Below, piece after piece: positions 53,519-63,389 of a stretch of DNA of 64,000 nucleotides. This DNA is from Tricholomella constricta (lineage: Eukaryota; Basidiomycota; Agaricomycetes; Agaricales; Lyophyllaceae), in assembly GCA_013368375.1 (NCBI GenBank), contig JAACJP010000019.1, forward strand, positions 124,001 through 188,000. Direction: 5' to 3'. Below the pieces are notes generated by a model. It saw only the letters and a program-made list of their open reading frames with translations. It made no database searches and was not told the origin of the DNA. The translations under genes were made by a program, and so were the position numbers. Each line of letters starts with the position of its first letter. The first letter of the stretch is position 1.

Positions 53519-53634
53519 GTTGGAATCCAGTCCTTTCCTTATGTGTGATTTACTCTCGTCTCTCGTTTCTCCCTTTTACGATTTGATCTAATCTCGTTAC
53601 CACGTGCTACGTACATACACGCGCCAACCACGTA
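53519..53634 (+). repeat. Copia-type LTR fragment
   Basis: Starts TGTTGGAATCCAGTCC, a usual copia LTR start, directly at the truncation point of the HNH copy, and runs into the duplicated transposon-like unit at about 53634. The 3' end of the LTR was not recognised. Confidence 0.45.
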
Positions 53635-53908
53635 CTTGGTTGCGCGGGCCATTAAACGGCAGGTCCGAGTTCTAGCGGTTTCAAAGGTGGTGTATGTCTA
53701 TCTACCAAAGCCAAGTTATACTTGCATATAGGTTCACTCATCGAAATAACTACGCCTGAACATACACAGCCATAATTGCATTTTTGGCACCCAAATAGTA
53801 TGCAAGGCTCCAAATTTCTAAGTCGGACCCTTCATGCTCCACAGAAGCACATGTGGTCATCCCATTGTGCGAGACCCTAAAGGGGAGATCACTCGAGAAA
53901 CAAAGTGG
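53635..53908 (-). pseudogene. UCH-like peptidase ORF copy 2, 3' part
   Basis: Inverted duplicate of 41362-41648: HFVSRVIS, GMTTCASVEHEGSD and AIMAVYVQA with the stop near 53750. Interrupted by D2 at the same base as copy 1. Confidence 0.6.
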
Positions 53909-56521
53909 CATTCTGTTACGGTCAAGGCTTAATGGCGGGTCGAGACGATGGAGAGGACAAGTGACGCGGCCTGTACGAGTAGTAGTAGCAGGGGGAGGTA
54001 CATAGGCGGAACAAGGATTTTGTTTTTTTGTAACAGGGGATTTGGATCGTGGATGGTGTCGTAAAAACGATGAAGTGGAATTGTGTACTGAATCCTGTTC
54101 ACAACCATCTACCGAGGCTGACATGTCTCCTGACGTGACGCCAGTCGTGCCGGAGTGCGATATGTGAGACTCAGCCATAGAGAGGGGAGATTCGGCAGTT
54201 GATTTGTCTTGATTCACCGCTTGTGTAGGTACAGTAGTGTCTGGGATAGTAGGTACAGTATCAGTAGGAAGAGAAAAATGTTGTTGTAACATAACTGGGT
54301 GAGGTCTGGAGCACAAGCATGTCGGCGATGGAAACGGTCGATGATTTTGTTGGCGGTGGTAGGGATGTCGGAGAGAGGAATCCAGGAGTTGTCGGTGTCG
54401 GGTAGGGAAGACCAGTGAACAAAATACTCATAATGGTGACCTATTTTGTGAGAGTCGAGAATATGGGAAATAGATGGGGGAGAGTCGGCGAGTTGGAAGG
54501 ATTGTGGAGAGGAATGTGGGTGGAATTCAGATGGATCTTAATAAGGTTCCAATAGGGAGGTGTGAAAAACTGGATGTAAACGAGAGAGATAGAATGGTAG
54601 ACGTAGCTGATATGATTGTAAGCCGATTCATTGAACAACTGGGAAGGGACCGTGGTGTCAATGATCCAATTTAAGTGACGGTCGAGTTGTTCGAATATTC
54701 CGGCAAAGCAACCACACCAGTTGGTCAGGCGCATAAGTTGGAGAAGGGAGAACACGAGTGTTGAATATTTTTTCTTGATGTTCTTGCAAATACTGAATTT
54801 CGGCACGAAGTTTAGCATGAATCTGATCTAAAAGTTGAGCAGGGTTTTCAGCAGTGGGGACGGTAGAAAGATTGGAACATTTTGGAGAAAAAGTAGGGTA
54901 GAAACCTAACTTGGCGAAGAAGGGCAGAGTGGACGGTGTGTTGGGGTCGAAGAACGGGATAAGAAGTGAACACGTGTTTGAGATGTTCGAAGGAACTGTG
55001 CGCAGACGTAGATGGGAGATCCTGTTGGATGGAAACAAAATAGCGAAACTGGAACATTCTTGGCATATTTGAGGAATTTTCTTGGAGTTGTAACCAAAAT
55101 CTTGGGTTTGGGCGTAGAATTGTCGAAGATAGAGCGACCAAAGCTAGTCCAGTTGACGAAAGACTTGAGATATTGTGTTGATGTTGGAGGTGGTTGTGGT
55201 GTTGGTGATAGTGCTGGTGCTGAAGACATAGGGGTGTTGGCAAGACCGAAGCCTAAGCCAGCCATGGTAATAGGACATGCTTGAATTGAGGTTTGTGTAG
55301 TAATGGGCCGCGTAAGACCAAAGCGTTTAGCGGGGACCGTAACCAGAAAAGTGTGCTTGAGATTGCAGCAAGAAAGAGTAAGATCGGGGTTATCCCTATC
55401 AATGTGTGGATTGTGGCAGCAAAGCCAATCCAGACCTAGAATAACAGGGAAAGGGACAGAAATTATGCTTAGTGTGATGCACTTGGAGTGTTTGTCCACT
55501 GTTAGTTGTGTAATTACATCAGAGGAAACGAGTCCGGAGGCAATGGGTCAGTTGTCCACTGCTATTATTGGGATTGGTAATTCCTTTGCGCATCGTGGCA
55601 GAGAATGTCGCATAGCGAAGACGTCCCAAATACAAGATGCCGAAGCACCGAGTCGACGAGGGCAAAAGTGTTGACGGGTTTGTGATTTGGAAAATTGAGC
55701 GAAACCAAAATAAAGAAATGGTTGGGAGACGAGGCATTCGTATCTGTAGGAAAATTATAATGAGGTGCGTGGAGTGAGGAAACATGTGTCCATCTCCCGT
55801 TATTGAGCCAAGAATGACGATGAGCTCCAGAGTGGTCAGATGGGTCCTTACATTGTTGTCCGGTAGCCCTTGGACCTCTGAAGGGAGACCGGTTAGGCTT
55901 TTCCCAATTTGGGATCAGCCTTGGGCGTAGATTTAGCTTGTCTAGCCCTCATATCACGCTTTGCGTGCTCAGACATACTGGGACAGTTATTAACTGAGTG
56001 TGTACCTTGACCGCAATAATAACAAAGATTATTAGCTCGACGATGCTCGCGTTCAGCGGGCATAACCTTTCCACGGCGCATACTATCAACTTCCATTGGA
56101 ACAATGTCGGAGGATGACAAGGAAGACGAAGTGTGTGGCACATGAGTGGTAGCTGGAGGTTGCCGAGGTTGAGAAGTAGGGTTAGGAGTCTTGATGTGGT
56201 GTTTCTTGACCTCTGTTTGATGACAATGGATTCTATTGTCAATAGAAATAATTGTCTTCACATAGTCATTGAAGGTCTTGGGATGAGGGAGAATAACCAT
56301 GGCATCCTTGACGGTTTCTTTGAGTCCTGGGTAGAAATTGTCGATTTTGGAGTCTTCATCAAAGTTAAGGTCAGCAATGATCTCGCGATAGCAAGACACA
56401 TAATTGGCAGCCGGCTTGGGTTCTTGCTTGAGCTTAAGGACCTTAGCGAGGGCAGTAGCGTGTTTATCAGTATCATCAATGTGTTCCACAAATGCTTGAT
56501 ACAAAAGCCGTGGAAGAGTTC

Positions 56522-57494
56522 TGTAAGGGGGTGCGCCCACTCTTATTATTGCTTAGTCTCTTGTTCTCTGTCATCGGCCCCCATGGCCCTGCCATAGACA
56601 TACTTGCTGACTGCCATACTGTTCTTACGCCCCTTTTGTAGCTATTACTCCCACACCGACACCACTACTTAGATCCCTATCAGTCAGCTGGACAATTGTT
56701 ACTCATCAGTAGTCAGCGCTTTTACATACCGCCTTAGTCACTGGCTCAGTGATGTAGTATATAAGCCTGGGTTGGAGATAGAATATCTCCAACCTGAACA
56801 ATAACAGTATCTTCGAGTTTATACATTGATCAACTCTTAGCTTGCTCTCTCGTCGCCCTCTTCACGTTTCGCACTGTTGATTGCTCACTTGATCACATTT
56901 AGGACCCTCTTGGCTTGCGCCGGCTTGCAGCTCCTCGCTCGCCTTCGCCCATCCGGACGTCCTCTAACTGTTAGGGCAACCCTACAGTGGAATGCTATCA
57001 CACTGACAAGGGGGAATCCGAAGTTATATTATGTACAATAAGGAATGTAGTAGAGGCAGGCCTACCTGACAAGGGGGAATCCAAAGAGAATAGACTAAAG
57101 GATTCCCAGATGTCAGGGGAATGACTATATACGACGTATGTACGTGAGGGCAGGTCCTCTACGGTATACTGTACATGTAATGACAGGGAATGGTCAGCGG
57201 CGCGTGTCTGGACACGTTCCCGACGCTGTTCCCGACGCTGTCCGATCCTCGTGGCGCAGGGTACAGGCACAAGGTCGGGCAGCCGACGTCGGGATGTCGG
57301 GTTTGTCGGGATCGGTGTCGGTACACGTTGGGGAGAGGATTAAATGAGTGTAGGGGTATGTAGGAGTATGTACATGATGCTGGGGTCAGAGCATCGGGGA
57401 TGCAATCGGGAACAGGATGAGAGCGATCGTGCGCAGTCGGGGGACGACCAGTGAGCATCGGAGAGCGCAAATGGGAGTTCCCCTGACACTAACA
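56522..57494 (-). repeat. Solo LTR E in D2 gag, with nested solo LTR 1
   Basis: Same site as in D1: AGTTC at 56517-56521 and 57495-57499 (GAACT on the element strand). Confidence 0.85.
56969..57488 (-). repeat. Solo LTR 1 in D2
   Basis: 520 bp, flanked by CTAAC at 56964-56968 and 57489-57493; counterpart of 37790-38297, with small insertions such as a repeated CCCGACGCTGTT (near 57218-57240). Confidence 0.88.
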
Positions 57495-57750
57495 AGTTCG
57501 GGGTGCGTCTTTTTGATACTCGCGTAGCACAATGCTGGTGATCCGTCCTTGAGGTAAAAACTGAAGTACAAAACTTTGTCGTAGTCCGTAGGAAGAGAGC
57601 GACGTTGAAGGTGTAGGGCGTTGTTGATCTCTCGAAGGAACGAACTGAGCTGATCGATGGTTCCGTTGTACATGCGCGGTTTGCAGACCTTTGGGATGCC
57701 CGAGCCTTCAGAGCTTGAGGGAGGAGCAGGTGGTTGAGGAGCGGCTGAAG

Positions 57751-58254
57751 TGTTAGGGCAACCCTTACAGTGGAGCACGGTCACACTGACAAGGGGGAAT
57801 CCGAAGTTATATTTGATGTACAGTAAGACGAAGGTAAGTAAGGCTTACCTGACAAAGGGGAATCCGAAGAGAATAGTGTAAAGGATTCCTCGATGTCAGA
57901 GGGCCGACTATATACGAGTGTAGGACGTGAGGGCCGGTCCTCCAGAGTGTACTGTACATGTAATAATAACGAATGGTGTGCGGCGCGTGTATGGACACGT
58001 TCCCGATGCTGTCCGATCCTCATGGCTCAGGGTACGGGCACGAGGTCGAACAGCCGACGTCGGGATGTCGGGACGTCGGTGTCGGGATCGGGGCGTGCGC
58101 TGGAAGGGGGCGGTAATGACAGGAGGAAGTAAGTATGTACACCGACGCTTGGGTCGGAGCGTCGGGGTCGGGGTCGCAATCAGGCGGCAGTGATTGCATC
58201 AGTCGGGGGACGATCGGTGAGCATCGGGGGGCGCGAAAGGGAGTTCCCCTGACA
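57751..58254 (-). repeat. Solo LTR 2 (A-related), only in D2
   Basis: 504 bp, on the element strand TGTCAGGGGAACTCC to GTTGCCCTAACA, flanked by CTGAAG at 57745-57750 and 58255-58260. D1 has the uninterrupted sequence ACACTTCAGCCGC at this place, so this insertion came after the duplication. Confidence 0.92.
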
Positions 58255-58559
58255 CTGAAGTGTCAGAGGATAGTGGAGAGAAGGAGCTGGTGAACAAAGC
58301 GGGGGAGTGGCTAGTATGTTGCTGAGACTTGAGATCACGAAGTGCATCGAGAATAGCCAAATTCTCTGTCTTGCATTGCTCAGAGTCTTTGGAGACGGAT
58401 TTCCTGACAGCGTGTACGATGCGCCAAAGTTCCTGTACACCAATTCCAGGGGGAGGTGTCTCAGGGACAACGATAGAGTCAACAGAGGAGGGCGGAGCCT
58501 GAGGAGCTGGGTTTTTGACTGGAATGGACATAGTAACAGATTTTGTGATTGAATCAAAC

Positions 58560-58712
58560 TGTTACAGTCAAGGCTCGAGTATCAGAACTTAGAGTAAACG
58601 TAGTATCGCAGAAATGGATGTGTTGATTCAACAGAGAGTAAGTAAAGCGAGAAACAACAGATAAGTAAGTAAAGTGAGACACATGTATATGTAAAAATTG
58701 GTGACCGTGACA
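58560..58712 (-). repeat. 5' LTR of D2 (153 bp)
   Basis: TGTCACGGTCACC to GCCTTGACTGTAACA on the minus strand, the same length as the D1 LTR; followed by GTTTGATTCAA as in D1. Confidence 0.9.
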
Positions 58713-58717
58713 CATTC

Positions 58718-58851
58718 ACCATGGTAAATGACACCAGCAAGGCAGTAAGTAACCTGCCACTGACAATGCCTTTGTCCTGATATAAGTACTGTTAAGTCCC
58801 ATGAGAGTGTCGGACTTCCCCGTGTCAAATCAAAGGCCAACAAAGGGAGAG
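58718..58851 (-). pseudogene. UCH-like peptidase ORF copy 2, middle part
   Basis: Encodes LAFDLTRGSPTLSWDLTVLI and LAGVIYHGE, matching 36944-37075. Its upstream part is cut off at 58851/58852 by the LTR of chromovirus A2. Confidence 0.65.
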
Positions 58852-59348
58852 TGTTAGGGCGACCTCAGCGCAGAGCTTAGTCGTGCTGGCAGAGGGGAAT
58901 CCAATGTTATATTATGTACGATTAGAGAGAACGTAAGTAGACCTACCTGGCAGAGGGGAATCCAATGAGAATAGAGTAAAGGATTCCCCCATGTCAGGAG
59001 GATGACTATATACGAGTAACTACTTGAGGGCCGGCTCTCTGGGGTGTATGGTACATAAATGATAACGGATGGGCAGCGGCGCGTGTATGTACACGTTCCC
59101 GACGCTGTCCGATCCTCGTGGCTCAGGGTGCAGGCGCACGAGGTCGGGTGACCGACGTCGGGATGTCGGGAATCGGGATCGGGCGCGCGCTGGAAGGGGA
59201 AGTAACGACAGGAAGTTATAAGTATGTACACCGATGCTTGGGGCGGAGCGTCGGGGTCGGGATCGCGATCATCTGGGGAGCGGTCGGTCACGTGCTCGTC
59301 CGAGGAATTGGATGGTCACGTGATCACCAAACAGGTGTTCCCCTAACA
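58852..59348 (-). repeat. 3' LTR of chromovirus A2 (497 bp)
   Basis: TGTTAGGGGAACACC to GAGGTCGCCCTAACA on the minus strand. Ends and the last ~90 bp resemble the A1 LTR, and the middle resembles solo LTRs 1 and 2 (GGATTCCCC-TGCCAG phrases, a CCCGACATCCCGACGTCGG-type block). Confidence 0.92.
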
Positions 59349-62300
59349 TCACCCCCCCTTTTGAATCGCAACGACTCGGTGCGGGGTGACGGTGGCGAAG
59401 ATGGCGGGGGATAGAGTGAAGATGCCACGAATGTGGCGTGGGGCGTCGGGGTTGTCGCGGTGAAATTTGCGTACCAGATCGGGGGCGGCGACATTTTCGC
59501 GAGGTTCCCAAGAAGCTTCTTCGTAACCATAGCCCTTCCACAGGACCTTGTACTGTAGTTTTTTGCGGAAGGTTCGGCTATCGAGGATCTTTTCAACTTC
59601 GTAATGGGGTTCGTCGTCGATTATGTCGGGGGGCGGAGGGGGATCGGATCGACGACCTTCGATCGGATCAGCAATGGCGGGGATGAGCTTCACGACGTGG
59701 AAGACTGGGTGGATGCGCTTCATGGACTGAGGCAGCAGGAGGCGGTATGCCAGCGGGCCGACTCGCCTTTGCACGACGAAAGGGCCAAGGTAGCGATGCG
59801 ACAACTTCTTAGACGGTCGGGTCGTAGAAATGTCGGTCGCGTCCAAGTATACCTTGTCGCCAGGCTGGTAGTCGGGCGTTGGGGCGTGCCGCTGGTTGTA
59901 ATACCGCTCCATGTCGTCTTTGGCCTTTGAAAGCGCTGCCTTGGCTTCCTCCTGTGCTTCCTTCATGCGCTCCACGAACTCGTCTGCTGACTCGTTCTTG
60001 GAAGCGCCCCGACGCGGCTCAAAGCCCATGCGCGGATGCCGACCAGTGTCAAGCAGGAAGGGGGTCTGCTGCGTCGCCGAATGTACATGGTTGTTGTAAC
60101 TGAATTCGGCGTCGGGCAGGAGGTCCTCCCAATCGTTCTGGCGCTCATTGCAGAAGACTCGCAAGAACTGTTCCAGTTCCTGGTTGACACACTCTGTCTG
60201 TCCGTCGGTCTGTGGGTGGTACGCCGTCGAGGCCGACAGCTTGATACCCAGGAGTCTGTACAGTTCGCGCGTGAACTCGGCGACGAACTGTGGACCTCGA
60301 TCGGAGACGAATGCGTCGGGGAGACCGTGCAGCTTCCAGACGTGGCGACGGTAGAGGTTCGCAGCTCCCAGGGCCGAACAAGTCGTGTGCGACGCGATGA
60401 AGTGCGCGCGCTTTCCAACTGAATCCACGACATTCATGATCGCGTCGTGGCCGTTGGACTCTGGAAGTTCGGTGATGAAGTCGACCGATACGACATTCCA
60501 TCGGCCTTCGGGGATGGGAAGCGGCTGCAGCTGTCCGACGGGGAGTTGGCGGCGAGGTTTTGTGCGCAGACACATGTCACAGGTGCTGGTGTACGAACCG
60601 ATGAAGCGCGACATCTGGGGCCACCAGTAGTTGCGCGACACCAGTTCGAGCGTCTTCCAGCGACCGGGATGACCGGCGACCTTGGAGTCGTGGTGCTGCT
60701 CCACAATGCGTCGGCGAAGGTCTGGGACATTCGGGACATAGATCCGTCCACGGAACGTGAGCAGACCGCCTTCCTCTCCCCACTCGCCAAAGCGAAGGGA
60801 GCGGCCGGCGATCTTGGATGCTTTGACCAGTTGCGCCGCTTTCGCGACCGCATCCTCCTGAGCCCCATCGCGATTGCCCTTGCGGATCGCTTTCAGCACA
60901 TCATCCTCCTCTCCGACCAGTGCAAGGCCTTCAGTTGCACGAACGGCGAAGAATTCTGGTTTGAGCAGCACGACGTTGGCGTTGTCGGCGCTTCCGTCGC
61001 CATGGTCGGGGCGACGCGATAACGCGTCGGGTTTGCCCATGCTACGGCCAGGACGGTGGTGGAGGGCGAAGTCGAAGTTAGCGAGGTAAAGCGACCATCG
61101 GGCTTGACGCCGATTGAGTTTCTTCGCGGTGAGGAAGTACTCGAGGTTCTTGTGGTCGGTCCAGATCTCCACCTTGTGCTTTGCGCCTTCTACGAAGTGT
61201 CGCCATTCCTCCAGAGACCGGATGATCGCCAGCATCTCTTTGTCATGGATCTCGTAGTTCCGCTCGACGGCGTTCAAGCTCTTCGAGTAGAACGCGACCG
61301 GGTGCCACTTGCCATCGGACGGCGACTCTTGCGACAGGACTGCGCCCGTTGCGAAGTCGGACGAGTCGGCTTCGATGCGGTACGGTCGATCGTCGTCGGG
61401 GAACATGAGGACTGGCCCCGATGTGATCGCAGACTTCAGAAGGGCAAAGGCCGACTGCTCCGACTCTCCCCATCGCCAGGCGACGTCCTTGCCTGTCAGA
61501 TCGAACAGGGGTCGGGCGTGGTGCGAGAAGTCCTGGATGAACCGTCGGTAGAAATTGGTGAAGCCTAGGAACGCTTGCACCTCCTTCTTGTTCTTCGGCG
61601 CCGGCCATTCCAACACTCCAGCGACTTTAACCGGATCCATTTCCGCTTGCCCTTGCGAGATGATCAGCCCGAGATACTCGATCTTAGTCTGCTCAAATTC
61701 GCATTTCTCGGGCTTTAAGAACAGCTGATGTTCGCGGAGTCGGTCCAGTACCAGTCGCGTGACCCGATGGTGTTCCTCTAGCGTCTTTGTATAAATCAAG
61801 ATGTCATCGAGGTACACGCAAACAACACCTTCAGCGATCAGATCGCGGAAGATATCATTCATCATGGTCTGAAATGTGGCGGGGCTGTTCGTGAGGCCGA
61901 AGAACATGACGAGTGGCTCGAAGAGGCCGCGATTCGTCCGAAACGCTGCCTTCCACTCGTCGCCTTCCTTGATCCGCACGTTGTTGTACCCCCATCGGAC
62001 GTCCAACTTGGTGAAGTACCGCGCGCCGCGAAGGTTATTCACCAGTTCGCTAATGAGGGGCAGCGGGTATCGGTTCTTCACCGTGAGCGCATTGAGCGTC
62101 CGATAGTCCTGAACCAGTCGGAGCGACCCGTCCTTCTTCTTGATGAAGAAGACCGGCGACGCCATGGGCGACTTGGACGGTCGGATGCGACCTGTCTCGA
62201 GGTTCTCCTTGAGGAACGCGTCGAGTTCGACCTGTTCTGCCGGTGAGAGCGGGTAGACCTTCGTGCCCGTCGGCGACGCGCCCGGCTCCAGTTCGATGGC

Positions 62301-63383
62301 ATGGTCCCATTGCTTGCGCTCTGGAAGCTCATCGAATGCGACTTTGGAGAAGACATCTTCAAAGTCGTGGAGGTGGGTCGGTACTGCGTCGCGGAAAGTT
62401 CTGGGCACGGAGTTAGCAGCGTGCGCTTCCGCAAGTCGCTGCGATGTCGTTTGGCTGGCCCGAATATGTTCGGCGGTCGGAGTCGGATGGATCGCGGTCG
62501 CGAAGATGCGATCGCCACTCAGGAAGGTTTCCACCAGGAAGTCGTCAGACTCTGGGTCAGGTTCCTCCAGGACCGGGGTGTAGGGGAGGAACTCCTCCTC
62601 ATCAGAGTCGTCCTCAACATACGGGTTGGTCGGGGCTCGCAGGTCGGGCTCAGTCATCGGTATACCGTCGGCTCGACAGGCGCGGATCGCTGCGCGCACT
62701 TTGGTGCGTGCGCGCCGATCGGCTTTGACCTCGTCCTTGCAGGTGCCGCACTGCGTCGGACAGCGACTCATCTTCACCTCCTTGGTCTCCCAGTCGATCT
62801 CGGGGTTATGGTTTTTAAGCCAGTTGAACCCGAGGATCATGTCTTGCTTGCCTAACTGGGTGACCCCGAAGACGGCTCGTTCGGTATGACCGTTGTATCG
62901 CAAGACAGCTTCTACGATGCAAGAGACCGAACCGCCTTCGTTGAGAGTGCCGTCCACATTGTAAACCGGGGATGGCCGACTAAGCACCTTGGTTGTGAGC
63001 TTGTGTTTCTCGACAAAAGCAACATTGAGAAAACTGCCAGTCGCTCCGCTGTCCACTAGGGCAGTGACGGCATGCGACTCCTGGGTGTCGGTGGTCTCCA
63101 GTTCGACGTTGAGCCACAGGGATCTGGGGCAGGGGGAGGCAGCGGCGATGAAGCGACTAGGGAGTCGCTTTTCCCAGCGGGGTAGGCCACGACGCGACGG
63201 GGCGATCGGCTTTGCGACTGCGATTGGTGTCGTCGGGTCGGAGGGGTTTTGTACGTCTTTGTCGGTCGGTTCACTCGTCGGAATAGCAGCAATATTAGGT
63301 GTATTGGCGTATTCTACGGATAAAGGAGCGAACCGATTACGACTAGACAACGGGGGCGTACGTTCCACCCGTTGTGTAATTAA
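59349..63383 (-). CDS. Chromovirus A2 Pol: protease, RT, RNase H, integrase, chromodomain
   Basis: About 1344 codons open from the frameshift site to TGA at 59349-59351. There is no nearby ATG at its start, as expected for a -1 frameshift product. Domains in order: protease TALVDSGATGSFLN (about 63065), RT with LVQDYRTLNALTVKNRYPLP and YLDD at 61803-61814, RNase H (EADSSDFATGAVL, KEMLAIIRSLEEWRHF, TDHKNLEYF), integrase zinc finger (HHDSKVAGHPGR to CDMCLRTK), core (VDFITELPESNGHD, SDRGPQF, YHPQTDGQTECVNQE), and chromodomain (HYEVEKILDSR, LWKGYGYEEASWEP). All catalytic motifs look intact, so this copy may be active. Confidence 0.95.
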   Translation of the reverse strand, partial: LITQRVERTPPLSSRNRFAPLSVEYANTPNIAAIPTSEPTDKDVQNPSDPTTPIAVAKPIAPSRRGLPRWEKRLPSRFIAAASPCPRSLWLNVELETTDTQESHAVTALVDSGATGSFLNVAFVEKHKLTTKVLSRPSPVYNVDGTLNEGGSVSCIVEAVLRYNGHTERAVFGVTQLGKQDMILGFNWLKNHNPEIDWETKEVKMSRCPTQCGTCKDEVKADRRARTKVRAAIRACRADGIPMTEPDLRAPTNPYVEDDSDEEEFLPYTPVLEEPDPESDDFLVETFLSGDRIFATAIHPTPTAEHIRASQTTSQRLAEAHAANSVPRTFRDAVPTHLHDFEDVFSKVAFDELPERKQWDHAIELEPGASPTGTKVYPLSPAEQVELDAFLKENLETGRIRPSKSPMASPVFFIKKKDGSLRLVQDYRTLNALTVKNRYPLPLISELVNNLRGARYFTKLDVRWGYNNVRIKEGDEWKAAFRTNRGLFEPLVMFFGLTNSPATFQTMMNDIFRDLIAEGVVCVYLDDILIYTKTLEEHHRVTRLVLDRLREHQLFLKPEKCEFEQTKIEYLGLIISQGQAEMDPVKVAGVLEWPAPKNKKEVQAFLGFTNFYRRFIQDFSHHARPLFDLTGKDVAWRWGESEQSAFALLKSAITSGPVLMFPDDDRPYRIEADSSDFATGAVLSQESPSDGKWHPVAFYSKSLNAVERNYEIHDKEMLAIIRSLEEWRHFVEGAKHKVEIWTDHKNLEYFLTAKKLNRRQARWSLYLANFDFALHHRPGRSMGKPDALSRRPDHGDGSADNANVVLLKPEFFAVRATEGLALVGEEDDVLKAIRKGNRDGAQEDAVAKAAQLVKASKIAGRSLRFGEWGEEGGLLTFRGRIYVPNVPDLRRRIVEQHHDSKVAGHPGRWKTLELVSRNYWWPQMSRFIGSYTSTCDMCLRTKPRRQLPVGQLQPLPIPEGRWNVVSVDFITELPESNGHDAIMNVVDSVGKRAHFIASHTTCSALGAANLYRRHVWKLHGLPDAFVSDRGPQFVAEFTRELYRLLGIKLSASTAYHPQTDGQTECVNQELEQFLRVFCNERQNDWEDLLPDAEFSYNNHVHSATQQTPFLLDTGRHPRMGFEPRRGASKNESADEFVERMKEAQEEAKAALSKAKDDMERYYNQRHAPTPDYQPGDKVYLDATDISTTRPSKKLSHRYLGPFVVQRRVGPLAYRLLLPQSMKRIHPVFHVVKLIPAIADPIEGRRSDPPPPPDIIDDEPHYEVEKILDSRTFRKKLQYKVLWKGYGYEEASWEPRENVAAPDLVRKFHRDNPDAPRHIRGIFTLSPAIFATVTPHRVVAIQKGG

Positions 63384-63389
63384 AAACCC
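63347..63389 (-). promoter_or_regulatory. Programmed -1 ribosomal frameshift signal (gag-pol of A2)
   Basis: On the minus strand the gag frame reads GAG GGT TTT TAA. G-GGT-TTT (63389-63383) fits the X-XXY-YYZ slippery heptamer and directly precedes the gag stop (63382-63380). A 7-nt spacer (63382-63376) is followed by a perfect 8-bp stem, ACAACGGG (63375-63368) with CCCGTTGT (63354-63347), around a 13-nt loop. A -1 slip leads without a stop into the pol frame. Confidence 0.82.

Larger units (their letters stand above)
53914..58712 (-). mobile_element. Element D2: inverted copy of D1 with an extra solo LTR
   Basis: Flanked by CATTC at 53909-53913 and 58713-58717 (GAATG on the element strand), the same duplicate as D1. 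The 5' LTR is 58712-58560. Gag starts at 58531 (MSIPVKNPAPQAPP), has Arg where D1 has a stop, and continues to about 55893 with the zinc knuckle CYYCGQGTHSVNNCP. Protease (about 55740-54906) and integrase C-terminus/chromodomain (54840-53940) follow with the same junction that deletes RT to integrase core. The shortened 3' LTR is identical in layout to D1. Three solo LTRs lie inside, two shared with D1. Confidence 0.9.

Noticed and set aside
63368..63368. GTG as the start codon of A2 Pol
   Set aside because: Nuclear fungal genes do not normally start at GTG; the frame is reached by -1 frameshifting from gag.
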